64,000 nucleotides of DNA from the NCBI GenBank assembly GCA_963422465.1, contig OY730171.1, positions 5,228,202 through 5,292,201 on the forward strand. The letters run 5' to 3'. Positions 11,100 through 24,798 of this stretch are shown here, one piece after another. How positions within the stretch are numbered: the stretch's first letter is position 1; each line of letters starts with the position of its first letter. The translations under genes and the position numbers were made by a program. The DNA is from Lichina pygmaea (Eukaryota > Ascomycota > Lichinomycetes > Lichinales > Lichinaceae). The notes below the pieces were generated by a model. That model was not told where the DNA came from. It ran no database searches and was given only the letters and a program-made list of their open reading frames with translations.

Positions 11100-12846
11100 C
11101 TAAACTTTTGCCAGAAATCCAGATAGACTTCAGAAAAGGAAGATCAACTGAATCAGCACTTTTCCTACTGACCTCCCAAGTGGAAAAAGTCTGGAAGGAA
11201 GGCATAGTTACATCTCTACTCTCTCTGGATATCTCAGAAGTCTATGATAAAGTTCTACCTAAGATTCTCTAACAAATCCTAGAGAGAAAAGAAATTCCTC
11301 TCTGGCTATTGTTACAATCTCTGGAAAGGGAAGCCACTTATTTATAGGCATCAGGCCTTGGGCCAGGAAAGAGACCACCGTGGAGTCAAGTGACCAACCA
11401 ACAGGGAGTCACGTGACTGTTGAGACAAACACAGGTGGCTTGACACAGCATGCATGAAGTATCAAGACAATCTCACCAGTCTTGATGCAGGATGCATGAA
11501 GCATCAAGACAATCTTGATTGTCTTGACAGACCAGCACTATATAGTCCAGTGATAGTTCCCTTATAGAACAATTGTCTTCAACTCATGTTGTGATCCAGA
11601 CAACTAGATCTACTTCAATACAATCTTGTACGAAGCCACTGATCAGGTGTCATCACCACCACGTTCCACCAAACCCCTTCACACTTCTTGACACTCCTCT
11701 CCTGCGAGAACCAACCCGCCTTCCACATCTCGCCCTAATCCTATACTCGGATAGGACAGTACGGTACAGACTGCAACAGCTATCTTCCTAGATTTTCTCT
11801 TTCTGCACCAGTCACTCTACCACTCTTGTGTTTGATAACTCTGAGTCTTCCTCTATTCCTATTCACTATAGAGTTCCCCAAGGTTCCTCTTTATCTTCTA
11901 TTCTTTTTCTATTTTATATTTCTGAACTACATGAAACTGTATATTCTTCTTCCACTAGTGCTTCTGCTCTGGGATTTGCAGATAATACAAATCTGCTTGC
12001 ATTTGGACACTCCCTAAAAAGCAACCTTCTCAAGTTGAAGAACACACACCTCAAATATCTATCATGGACTGCAAGACAGAATGGTTTTCTCTCCTGAGAA
12101 ATATAAAATACTTTATTTTTCCAGAAGAAGATCAGACAATCTTCAGCTTAAGCTTAGACTGGGGAATGTGATTCTAAGACTAAAAGAAGTGTGAGTATTA
12201 GTAGTGTACCTGGATGCAAAACTCCACTGGCATAAGCACCAGAGAATTATTCTTCAAAAAGTCCAGAAAGCACTCTCCTCTCTCTCCAGAACTTCATATT
12301 CTACTTGAGGTTTCCCAGTCCTCACATCATATCTTGTGTATACTGCAATACTCAGATCCTTACTGAGCTATGCAGTGAGGATCTGGTTCAATCCTCTAAG
12401 AAAATCTTCTAATATTTTCTCTCTTATCACATTCCAGAACAAATATCTGAGACTTATTGGAGGTGTCTTCAAAGCCACTCCATCTTTCTTATTAGAGAGT
12501 GAGCTTTTTCTTTTACCTCTAGATCTCTATTTCAAATTTCACACAGCCTGTTTCCTCTCTTCTATTCAAACCTCCTCTCTGAAATCACTTCTGGACAATA
12601 TTTTTCTAATATCTCCCACTATGCCTCTTCTCTGAAGAAATCTTTAAAGAAATCTCCAACTATCTCTCCCTACTAGAAGTTCACTTGGTTAAACTAAATA
12701 AATACTAACCAGGCTAGTTCAAAGAAAGAACTACAGAAGCTCTTTGTTAAAGAGTGGGAAGACCAATAGGAGGAGAAGAAAAGAAGAAGCTACTCTGGGT
12801 GGCAGGTGTTTTGCCAAAAGCCTCACCACAACAATCTGAAGCTCTA
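11100..12846 (+). mobile_element. LINE2: Tad-like LINE, first part
   Basis: Decayed reverse transcriptase of the same LINE family as LINE1. It opens at the early RT motif FRKGRSTESALFLLTSQ near 11130 and continues with RVPQGSSLSSILFLFY and GFADNTNLLAFG (about 11870-12030) and the thumb region (12336-12635). A solo LTR interrupts it at 11310-11778, and E3 splits it at 12847. Sense continues at 32977-33492. Many frameshifts and stops, so no usable ORF. The 5' part lies beyond E2, left of the window. Confidence 0.82.
11310..11778 (+). repeat. Solo LTR, type B, inside LINE2
   Basis: 469 bp, with fewer U3 repeats than other type-B LTRs, ending CTGCAACA. Exact target duplication GCTAT (11305-11309 and 11779-11783). 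No internal sequence, so the internal part was lost by LTR-LTR recombination. Confidence 0.88.
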
Positions 12847-13513
12847 TATTGCAGTCCGTACTGTACTGTCCTATCCGAGTATAGGATTAGGGTGAGAGGT
12901 GGAAGGCAGGTTGGTTCTCACAGGAGAGGAGTGTCAAGGAGTGCGAAGGGGTTTGGTGGAACATGGTGGTGGTGACACCTGATCAACAGCTTTGTACAAA
13001 AAGATTGTATTGAAGTAGATCTAGTTGTCTGGATCACAACATGAGTTGAAGATGATTGTTCCATAGGGGAACTATCACCGGACTATATAGTGCTCAGTTC
13101 GTGAGCACAGTGAGCTCTGCTCACTTTGCTCACTCGGTGAGATCAGTGAGCTCTGCTCACTTTGCTCACTCAGTGAGATCAGTGAGCTCTGCTCACTTTG
13201 CTCACAGTTCATGTATGCTGCAGCAAGATCAGTGAGCTCTGCTCACTTTGCTCACAGTTCATGCACGCTGTGGCGAGCTGGGTGAGCTCTGCTCACTTTG
13301 CTCACTTGTTCATGCACACTGCAGCGAGCTGGGTGAGCTCTGCTCACTTTGCTCACTTGTTCGTGCATATGCATGCTGCGGTGAGCACCCCCTGGTTTGT
13401 CTCACCAGTCACATGACTGGTTCCTGTGTCACGCTGCCTGGTACTTCTGTCCAGTATCCAGTCTGCTGCTTTCTGTGAGTATATAAAGACTGTATTCCTC
13501 CTGGGTTGTACCA
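12847..13513 (-). repeat. 3' LTR of E3, type A
   Basis: 667 bp. It has more U3 dyad repeats than the 5' LTR of the same element. A purine-rich tract follows at 13514. Confidence 0.88.
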
Positions 13514-16500
13514 CTATCCTCCTCTCCATCTTTCATCATCTTGATGAAATCTGGTCATACCTCCAAAGTCATGTGTGACTGTTAGCTGAACTCAGCTTGC
13601 TGCTCAAATCTGCAATCAGAGTTTTGTTTTGCGTACACCCTACGACTTTTGTGTTCTCTGTGGTTGTCTGTGCTTCTAGATGCTGGGAGAAGATGATAAG
13701 TTGAAATGTGCTGTGTGCACTTGGCGTGGAAGGTCTTGTGTCTCTGTGTCCTGGGAATCTCTGAACATGTCCCAGGACAACCTCCGTGAGGATGTGGCCA
13801 CTGACAAGGCAACATGCGATGTACTCTTTGAACAACTTGCCACAGTGCAGGCTTGTCTGTCTCAGAAGTGAAAGGTGTTGGAGGGTGCCAAGATCTATGT
13901 GAAGCAGAAGCTTCAGTGCTTGGTGAAAGAGATGGAGTCAGATGGCAAGGATTTGATTTGATCAGTTATTGACACATCCCTCTTGCAGGCTGAGCTGTTT
14001 GGTTCTGCTCCTGCTGAAACTATCACAGAAGAAGCTGGCAGTTTGTGAGGTTCTTGAGTGGTTCCCAGGTATTTTCCAAGTCTGGGTATTCTTTCCACTT
14101 GACAAGGTATTGCTGACTTTTTCTAGCCAGGATCTGTTCAACTTCAAACTCTTGTTCTTCTTCAGGTTGATAATAGAATGTTTCCTGCAAGGGTGTGCTC
14201 TGGTCGGCTGGTTCAATCATCAATATATGAAAGTTTGGATGGACTCTGGTATCCCTTGGTAGTCGTATCTTGATGTTGACTGGTCCTGTTTTCTCTTCGA
14301 CTGAAAATAGTCTGACCTTGATGTTGTCAAGTTTCTTTGTCTTTGGTTTTTTCATTTTCCAATTTCTTGTGAGGAGGTAGACTTTATCCCCCTTCTTTAG
14401 CTGAGGTGCTATTTTTGATTTCTTGTCTATTTGATGTTGCATTCTTTCTGAGGTCTCTTGAAGTTAGTGCCTCATCATTGTGTGTGTTTGTCGTAGGAGC
14501 TTGTCATGTTGGAGTGCTTTCTCCGTGTTTGGTGAAGCTCTGCTTGGCATCCTGATGTTTGCATGTTGTCCAAAATTGGCAAAAAATAGTGATTCCTTTG
14601 TTGAGTCTGATCTGTGCTGGTTGATTGCCAGCTGTGCCACCAGTAATAACTGTACCTAATTGCTGTGGGTCTGGTTGATGTAATACTGTAAGTAAGTCTC
14701 CAGGACTTGGTTTGCTTGCTCTGTCTGGCTGTCAGTTTGTGGGTGATAGGCTGTAGACATTTTGGGTTTTGTTCCCATGGCTGCACTAATTGTTTTCCAG
14801 TAGTTGGATGTGAAGAGTTTGTCTCTGTCTGTAATAATCATGATCAGAACTCCATGGTCTCTGACCAATCTATCCAGTAAGAGGTGTCCCAACTGTTCTG
14901 CTGTGTGGGTCTTCTTGAATAGTACTACTATTAGATATTTTGTGAATCTGTCCACTATCACCATAATCAAGTCATAGGTGATTCCTGTGACTGGGTCTTT
15001 GGACTTGGGTAGCTTTGTGATGAAGTCTATTGACATGTTTTCCCACAGGCCTCTTGGTATTGTGTTTGGGTGTCCTTCTCTGTATAGCTTATGTCTTCCA
15101 TGTTTGTTTTTCTGGCATAGTAGACACTTGCTGATGTAGTTTGTGACATGTTGTCAGAGGTTAATAACATTGTTCCCTGCCTGTTGGATAAGGTCTGTGG
15201 TCCTGGAGATTCCTGGGTGACTATGTGCTGGATTATCGTGGTAGTTCCTTATTAGTTCTTCAGTGTCTTCTACTGTGAGCTTGTTGATCTGCGGTTGAGG
15301 CACCAGGTTTCCTTGCTGGTCCTGCTGTAAGATTGTTCCTTGGTGTTCATCATCTTCCATGTGGTTTTTTCGTCAGCTTAGTGTGTCTACTCTCCCATTG
15401 TCTTGTCCAGAGGTGTACAAGATCTTGAACTTGTGTTGCCCTAGGAGTTCAGCCCATCTGACTTGCTGTCTGTTCAGCTTCTTGGTTGTTGTGAACGTTG
15501 TCAGATTCTTGTGGTCTGTGAGAACAGTGAGTTCACAACTGCTTTCCACGTACACTCTCCAGTGTTCGAGTGTGTTGACAACTGCCAGTAGCTCTTTATC
15601 ATGGATATCATAGTTTTGTTCCACTTGTGTTATTTTTTGTGAGTAGTAGCTGACTGGGTGCCACTTGCTGTCTGCCTGTTGGTATAGACATGCTCCCACT
15701 GCCTGATCTGAAGTGTCTGTCTTGATTTGTGTTGGTTGGCCTGTCTTGAAGTTGAGGAGAACTGGCTCCTTGGTGCAAGTGTCCTTGAGCTGTTGGAATG
15801 CTTTTTGTTGTCTCTCTGTCGACCAGTACTCCACATCCTTCTTTGTGAGTTCTGTCAGTAGTGTTGCCATCTGTGAGTAGTTCTTTATGAACTGTCAGTT
15901 GAAGTTGGCAAATCCTAGGAAGACTTGTACTTCCTTAACTGATGTCAGTGCTGGCTATTGCTGAATCACTTTGATTTTCTCAGGGTCAATCTTGATCCCT
16001 TTGATCCCTATAATGTATCTGAGGAATTCAACTTCTGGTTTGTTGAACTCGCATTTCTTTGGGTTGAGCTTGAGCCCTGCCTCTTGTAGGTATTGTAGAA
16101 CATCCTTCACATGTTTGGTATGTTCTTGTTGTGTGTTCAAGTATACAAGAATGTTGTCCAGGTAGGTGATAGCTGTTTGGTCCAGGTGTGCTCTGATGAT
16201 GTTATTGATCAATGCTTGACATGTTGCTGGTGTGTTCGTGAGTCTGAATGGCATCACCAGATACTTGTAGTGTCTGTATCAGGTTCTGAAGGCTGTCTTC
16301 CATTCTTCTTCTTCTTTCATGTGTATCAGGTTGTATGCTCCTTTCAAGTCCAGCTTGGTAAAGATTGTAGCTTGGCTGATCCTGTCTCGCAATTTGTTCA
16401 CATTTGGCAACAGATATCAGTTCTTGATGGTAATGTTGTTGAGTTTCCTGTAATCCACAGAAAGTCAAAGACTTCCATCTTTCTTTAGCGCAAATAGTAT

Positions 16501-17899
16501 CAGGTATCCTGCTGGCAATTGAGATTCTCAAATGAAACCCTTTTTCAGGTTTTCCTCCAGGTACTCGCAAAGTACTTGGAGCTCTTTCTCTGATAACTGG
16601 TAAATTAGTCCAAATCCTGGCTCCATCCCTGGTTGCAACTTGATCTCATGATCCCAAGGTTAGTGCTTAGACAACACTGCTGTTGTTGTCTCTTCCTGAA
16701 AGAGATTATCATACTCAGGTCAGTACTCTTCAGGGATCTCCAGAGAGTTAACAACTTCCTCTCTCTTCATCTCTGACTGTTTGGCCACCTGGTTCCGGGG
16801 TGTGCCTGTCAAGGCAGACCTCTTCTCTTGAGAGTTGTCCTTTCTGTCAGTGAGGTTCCACTGAAGACTTCTTCCCTCATCTGTCCACACCTTCTACGGC
16901 TGGTAACAGGTCTGAGCTGTGTTGTTAGTGCAGTTCCTAAATGTGAGTACTCCTGTCCTCCAGTTAACAACTGGGTTGTGCTTCTTTAGCCAAGGCATCC
17001 CCAAATAGATATCCTGAGTGGCCAACTTGACAATATCAAGGTGGATCCTTTTAGCATAATGTCTGGTAACTATTTCCATTGGCTGCATCTCATGGCAGAC
17101 TAGCTCTGTCTGTCCATTTGCCATCGTGAGCTGATAGAGCTGCTGCTTGCGTCTCCTTCCAGTGCTGAGGGTGTCGTAAAGTTGTCTCAAGATGTAGTTT
17201 CCACTGGCTCCAGAGTCAACAAGTGTGTATGTCTGTACTGGCGTGTTGGTGTGTAGTGACACAGGTAATCACAGGTGCTTTACATTGCTAGGGGTTATGT
17301 TGTTGAGCTCCTGATGTCACCCCTTGACAAGGGAGTTCAGTTTTTTCCTGATTGAAGTGTCTTTCCACTGACTGGGCAATAGGTCCAGCTATTCCCATCA
17401 GTTCTGAGGAATCTGTTCATGAATTTGTCTTGCTGATGCTTGTCACATCCAGGCTTGAGGCAGTACTGCCAATTGTTGATGTAGCAGTTGTGGTTGTTGC
17501 CTTGCTGTAGGAACATGAGGCATTCATGCCAATCATGTGTGTGCCCGGGGAATGCAGTGTGTTGGTGTTTGTCCCAAAGATAGATCTCACACGCATCCTT
17601 CTCGCAATTGACTCAATGCTTGTGGCAGGTGGTGTGGTAGGGTGAATGTCCTCTGTACCTTCGTAGTTGTTTGTGGTAGGTGCAGTAGTGCTTTGTGCAA
17701 AACCTCCACTGTAGTTCGCCGTGCCGTAGATTTCATGGGTCCATGCTGTAAGTATAGCTTCCTTGTGGTATTTCTTCTTTGATAGATGTGGGTTTGTCTC
17801 AGTCCCCATCAGAGGTGGTTAAGGACTCCTGTCTCTTGTCCTGACCTGTCTGTTCTGGTAGGTCCTTGCCTCCTGATGTTGCCAGTTGGTGGGCTGCTT

Positions 17900-18529
17900 T
17901 GTTACGACCCAGGAGGAACACGGTCTTTATATACTCACAGAAAGCAGCAGACAGGATACTGGACAGAAGTACCAGACAGCGTGACACGGGAACCGGTCAC
18001 GTGACCGGCGAGACAAACCAGGGGGTGCTCGCCGCAGCATGCATATGCACGAACAAGTGAGCAAAGTGAGCAGAGCTCACCCAGCTCGCCGCAGCGTGCA
18101 TGAAAAGTGAGCAAAGTGAGCAGAGCTCACCCAGCTCGCCGCAGCGTGCATGAAAAGTGAGCAAAGTGAGCAGAGCTCACCCAGCTCACTGCAGCGTGCA
18201 TGAAAAGTGAGCAAAGTGAGCAGAGCTCACTTATCTCACCGAGTGAGCAAAGTGAGCAGAGCTCACTCTGCTCACGAACTGGGCACTATATAGCCAGGCG
18301 ATAGTTCCCCTATGGAACGATCGTCTTCAACTCATGTTGTGATCCAGACAACTAGATCTACTTCAATACAATCCTTTTGTACGAAGCCGTTGATCAGGTG
18401 TCACCACCACCACGTTCCACCAAACCCCTTCGCGCTCCTTGACACTCCTCTCCTGCGAGAACCAACCCGCCTTCCACCTCTCGCCCTAATCCTATACTCG
18501 GATAGGACGGTACGGTACGGACCGCAACA
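17900..18529 (+). repeat. Solo LTR, type A, in gag of E3
   Basis: 630 bp with target duplication TGCTT (17895-17899 and 18530-18534). It is among the CpG-richest LTRs here. The palindrome CCGGTCACGTGACCGG is intact at 17993-18008. U3 shows a clear 50 bp period (GTGAGC starts at 18057, 18107, 18157 and 18207). Confidence 0.9.
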
Positions 18530-18863
18530 TGCTTCCAATATCTGATCGTAGTTATCCTATTGTTCAAGAGATAGCTGAGCCTCTCCTGGTGGGTCCTCTG
18601 GCTTGATGATATTCCAGTCTCTGTCAAGTGTATTAAGTTGCTGTCAGTGCACCTTGTTCTTTGAACAACAGTCTTTCACCATGTGGCCTAGCTTGCCACA
18701 GGCATAGCACTTCAGTGCTTTCCTCTTTTTGTTGTTCCTTCCCTTTGTGAACCTTCCCTTGTGGTGGACTGCATCCAGTTCCATGAGTGCATAGCCATAT
18801 GGGTCATGTGGTGGTGTCTTGTTAGGTAGCTTGTAGTGGTTGCTCACATGCCATGCGGGGTGG

Positions 18864-19457
18864 TGTTACGACCCAGGAGGAACACAGTCTTTATATACTC
18901 ACAGAAAGCAGCAGACAGGATACTGGATGGAAGTACCAGACAGCATGACACGGGAACTGGTCACGTGACCGGTGAGACAAACCAGGGGGTGCTCACCGCA
19001 GCATGCATATGCACGAACAAGTGAGCAAAGTGAGCAGAGCTCACCCAGCTTGCCGCAGTGTGCATGAAAAGTGAGCAAAGTGAGCAGAGCTCACCCAGCT
19101 CACCGCAGTATGCATGAAAAGTGAGCAAAGTGAGCAGAGCTCACCCAGCTCACTGCAGCGTGCATGAAAAGTGAGCAAAGTGAGCAGAGCTCACTCTGCT
19201 CACAAACTGGGCACTATATAGTCTGGTGATAGTTCCTCTATAGAATGATTGTCTTCAACTCATGTTGTGATCCAGATAACTAGATCTACTTCAATACAAT
19301 CCTTTTGTACAAAGCTGTTGATCAGGTGTCACCACCACCATGTTCCACCAAACCCCTTCGCACTCCTTGACACTCCTCTCCTGCGAGAACCAACCCACCT
19401 TCCACCTCTCGCCCTAATCCTATACTCAGATAGGACAGTACGGTACAGACTGCAACA
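18864..19457 (+). repeat. 5' LTR of E4, type A
   Basis: 594 bp. TCACGTGA at 18961-18968; edge TATA on the minus strand at 18890-18898; sense TATATA at 19215-19220. GTCTTCAA at 19251-19258 is complementary to the sequence just after the family-1 LTR. Confidence 0.9.
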
Positions 19458-22400
19458 CTTTGAAAACCCTCAAGGATGAGTACCTCAGGAGCAACCAACC
19501 CCAACTTCCCAGATAGAAAGATTAGCGTCACCAAGCCAGACCTGTTCTACAGTGAAAGGAACAAGGTTGACGACTGGCTTATGCAACTCCAAGTCTACTT
19601 TCAATTCCAACCAGAGACAAAGCTGCCTAAGGAGAAGTGGCCCCTCTTCGCAACCACTTACATGAGAGGCAATACTTATTGATGGATCAAGCTCTATGTC
19701 AACAAACATCTCTCAGGAAACAGAGACCACAACAGCACAACAGAATGGATGACAAAATAGACACAATTCAAGGACAAGATCAAAAGGATCCTTGGACTAT
19801 CTAACAAAGACAAAGTGGCTATACAAATAATCCAGCACATCAAACAACAACGCTCAGCTGCAGAGTACACCACGCAGTTCAAACAATACTCAGTACTGAC
19901 TGACTGGGACAACAACACCCTGATAGTCATGTACTGACATAGACTCAAGGAAAACATGAAGGATGAGATCACCTTTGATGGACAAGCAGTCAACACACTG
20001 GACAAACTCATCACACAAGCAATCAACATTGATGACAAGCTATTCAAGTGAGCAATAGAGAAACACCACGACAGAGGATACAGCCACCCTGCATGGCATG
20101 TGAGCAACCACTACAAGCTGCCTAACAAGGCACCACCACATGACCCATATGGCTATGCACCCATGGAACTGGATGCAGTCCACCACAAGGGAAGGTTCAC
20201 GAAGGGAAGGAACAACAAAAAGGGGAAAGCACTGAAGTGCTATGCCTGTGGCAAGCTAGGCCACATGGCGAAAGACTGTTGTTCAAAGAACAAGGTGCAC
20301 TGACAGCAACTTAATACGCTTGACGGAGACTGGAATGTCATTGAGCCAGAGGACCCACCAGGAGAGGCTCAGCTATCCCTTGAACAATAGGACAACTATG
20401 ATCAGACATTGGAAGCAGCCCACCAACTGGCAACATCAGGAGGCAAGAACCTACCAGAACAGACAGGTCAGGACAAGGGACAGAAGCCCTTAACCACCTC
20501 TGATAGGGACTGAGACAAACCCATGTCTATCAAAGAAGAAATACCACAAGGAAGCTATGCTTACAGCATGGACCCACAAAATCTACGGCATGGTGAACTA
20601 CAGTGGAGGTTTTGCACAAAGCACTACTGCACCTACCACGAACAACTACAAAGGTACAGAGGATATTCACCCTACCACGCCACCTGCCACAAGCATTGGG
20701 TCAATTGTGAGAAGGATGTGTGTGAGATCTATCTTTGGGACAAACACCAACACACCACATTCCCTGGGCACACACATGATTGGCATGAACACCTCATGTT
20801 CCTACAGCAAGGCAACAACTACAACTGCTACGTTGACAATTGGCAGTACTGCCTCAAGCCTGGATGTGACAAGCATCAGCAAGACAAATTCATGAACAGA
20901 TTCCTCAGAACTGATGGGAATGGCTGGACCCATTGCCCAGTCAGTGGTAAGACACTTCAATCAGGAAAAGACTGAACTCCCTTGTCAAGGGGTGACATCA
21001 GGAGCTCAACAACATGACCCCTAGCAACACAAAGCACCTGTGATTGCCTGTGTCACTACACACCAACATGCCAGTACGGACATACACACTTGTTGACTCT
21101 GGAGCCAGTGGAAACTACATCTTGAGACAACTTTACAATACCCTCATCACTGGAAGGAGACGCAAGCAGTAGTCCTATCAGCTCACGATAGCAAATGGAC
21201 AGACAGAGCTAGTCTGCCATGAGACACAGCCAATGGAAATAGTTACCAGACACTATGCTGAAAGGATCCACCTTGATATTGTCAAGTTGGCTACTCAGGA
21301 TATCTATTTAGGGATGCCTTGGCTAAAGAAGCATAACCCAGTTGTTAACTGGGAGACAGGAGTACTCACATTTAGGAACTGCACTAACAACACAGCTTGG
21401 ACCTGTTACCAGCCGTAGAAGGCGTGGACAGATGAGGGAAGGAGTCCTCAGTGGAACCTCACTAACAGAAAGGACAACTCTCAAGAGAAGAGGTCCACCT
21501 TGACAGGCACACCCCGGAACCAGGTGGCCAAACAGTTAGAGATGAAGAGAGAGGAAGTTGTTAACCCTCTGGAGATCCCTGAAGAGTACTGACCTGGGTA
21601 TGATAACCTCTTTCAGGAAGAGACAACAACAGCAGTGTTGCCTAAGCACCAACCTTGGGATCATGAGATCAAGTTGCAACCAGAGACAGAGCCAGGATTT
21701 GGACCAATTTACCAGTTATCAGAGAAAGAGCTCCAAGTACTTCGTGAGTACCTGGAGGAAAACCTGAAAAAGAGTTTCATTCGAGAATCTCAATCGGCAG
21801 CAGAATACCTGATACTATTTGCACCAAAGAAAGACAGAAGTCTTTGACTTTGTGTAGATTACAGGAAACTCAACAACATTACCATCAAGAACTGATATCT
21901 GTTGCCAAATGCGAACAAATTGCGAGACAGGATCAGCCAAGCTACAATCTTTACCAAGCTGGACTTGAAAGGAGCATACAACCTGATACGCATGAAAGAA
22001 GGAGAAGAATGGAAGACAGCCTTCAGAACCTGATACAGACACTACGAGTATCTGGTTATGCTATTCGGACTCACAAACACACCAGCAACATGTCAAGCAT
22101 TGATCAACAACATCATCAGAGCACACCTGGACCAAACAGCTATCACCTACCTGGACAATATTCTTGTCTACTCAAACACGCAACAGGAACATACCAAACA
22201 TGTGAAGAATGTTCTACGATACCTACAACAGGCAGGGCTCAAGCTCAACCCAAAGAAATGTGAGTTCAACAAACCAGAAGTTGAATTCCTTGGATATGTC
22301 ATAGGGATTGAAGAGATCAAGATTGACTCTGAGAAAATCAAAGTGATTCAGCAATGGCCAACACTGATGTCAGTTAAGGAAGTACAAGCCTTCCTAGGAT

Positions 22401-24798
22401 TTGCCAACTTCAACCAACAGTTCATTAAGAACTACTCACAGATGGCAACACCACTAACAGAACTCACAAAGAAGGACGTGGAGTACTGGTAGACAGAGAC
22501 ACAACAAAAAGTATTCCAACAGCTCAAGGACACTTGCGCCAAGAAACCAGTTCTCCTCAACTTCAAGACAGGCCAACCAACACAAATCAAGACAGACACT
22601 TCAGATCAGGCAGTGGGAGCATGTCTATGCCAACAGGCAGATAGCAAGTGGCACCCAGTTGCCTACTACTCACAAAAAATAACACAAGTGGAACAAAACT
22701 ATGATATCCACGATAAAGAGCTACTGGCAGTTGTCATCACACTTGAACACTGGAGAGTGTACGCGGAAAGCAGTTCTGAACTCACTGTTCTCACAGACCA
22801 CAAGAATCTGACAACATTCACGATAACCAAGAAGCTGAACAGACAGCAAGTCAGATAGGCTGAACTTCTAGGGCAACACAAGTTCAAGATCTTGTACACC
22901 CCTGGACAAGACAACAGGAGAGCAGATGTACTAAGCTGACGAAAAAACCACATGGAAGATGATGAACACCAAGGAACAATCTTACAGCAGGACCAGCAAG
23001 GAAACCTGGTACCTCAACCACAGATCAACAAGCTCACAGCAGAAGACACTGAAGAACTAATAAGGAACTACCACAATAATCCAGCACATGGTCACCCAGG
23101 AATCTCCAAGACCACAGACCTTATCCAACAGGCAGGGAACAATGTTATTAACCTCTGACAACATGTCACAAACTACATCAGCAAGTGTCTACTATGCCAG
23201 AAAAACAAACATGGAAGACATAAGCTATACAGAGAAGGACACCTGAACACAATGCTGAGAGGCCTGTGGGAAGACATGTCAATAGACTTCATCACAAAGC
23301 TACCCAAGTCCAAAGACCCAGTCACAGGAATCACCTACAACTTGATTATAGTGATAGTGGACAGATTCACAAAATATCTAATAGTGGTACCATTCAAGGA
23401 GACCCACACAGCAGAACAGTTGGGACACCTTTTACTAGACAGATTGGTCAGAGACCACAGAGTTCTGATCATGATCATTACAGACAGAGACAAACTCTTC
23501 ACATCCAACTACTGGAAGACAATCAGTGCAGCCATGGGAACAAAACCCAAAATGTCTACAGCCTATCACCCACGAACTGACAGCCAGACAGAGTGAGCAA
23601 ACCAAGTCCTGGAGACTTACTTACAGTATTACATCAACCAGACCCACAGCAATTGGGTACAGTTATTACTGGTGGCACAGCTGGCAATCAACCAGCACAG
23701 ATCAGACTCAACAAAGAAATCACTATTTTTTGCCAATTTTGGACAACATGCGAACATCGGGATACCAAGCAGAGCTTCACCAAACACGGAGAAAGCACTC
23801 CAACATAACAAGCTCCTACAACAAACGCACACAATGATGAGGCACTACCTTCAAGAGACCTCAGAAAGAATGCAATGTCAAATGGATAAGAAATCAAAAA
23901 TAGCACCTCAGCTAAAGAAGGGGGATAAAGTCTACCTCGTTACAAGAAATTGGAAAACAAAGAAACCAAAAACAAAGAAACTTGACAACATCAAGGTCAG
24001 ACTATTTTCAGTCAAAGAAAAAACAGGACCAGTCAACATCAAGATACAACTACCAAGGGATGCCAGAGTCCATCCAAACTTTCATATATCAATAATTGAA
24101 CCAGCCGACCAGAGCACACCCTTGCAGGAAACATTCCATTACCAACCTGAAGAAAAACAAGAGTTTGAGGTTGAACAGATCCTGGCTAGAAAAGGTCAGT
24201 AATACCTTGTCAAGTGGAAAGGATACCCAGACTCAGAAAATACCTGGGAACCACTCAAGAACCTCACAAACTGCTGGCTTCTTCTGTGACAGTTTCAGCA
24301 GGAGCAGGACTGAACAGCTTGGCCTGCAGGAGGGATGTGTCAATGACTGATCAAGTCAAATCCTTGCCATCCAACTCTATCTCTTTCACCAAGCACTGAA
24401 GCTTCTACCTCGCACAGACCTTGGCACCCTCCAACACCTTTCGCTTCTGAGACAGACAAGTCTGCACTGTGGCAAGTTGTTCAAAGAGTGCATTGTGTGT
24501 TGCCTTGTCAGTGGCAACATTCTCACAGAGGTTGTCCCGGGACATGTTCAAAGATTCCCAGAACACAGAGACACAAGACTTTCCATGCTGAGTACACACA
24601 GCACATTTCAACTTATTGTCTTCTCCCGGCATCTGGAAGTACAGACAACCACGGAGAACACAAAAGTCGCAGGGTGTACGTGAAACAAAACCCTGATCGC
24701 AGATTTGAGCAGCCAGCTGAGTTCGGCTAACAGTCGCACATGACTTTGGAGGTATGACCAGATTTCATCAAGATGATGAAAGATGGAGAGGAGGATAG

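Noticed and set aside
18057-18256. Regular direct repeats resembling a CRISPR array
   Set aside because: Fungal LTR context. The repeat unit is continuous with no unique spacers and lies in U3 of a defined LTR.
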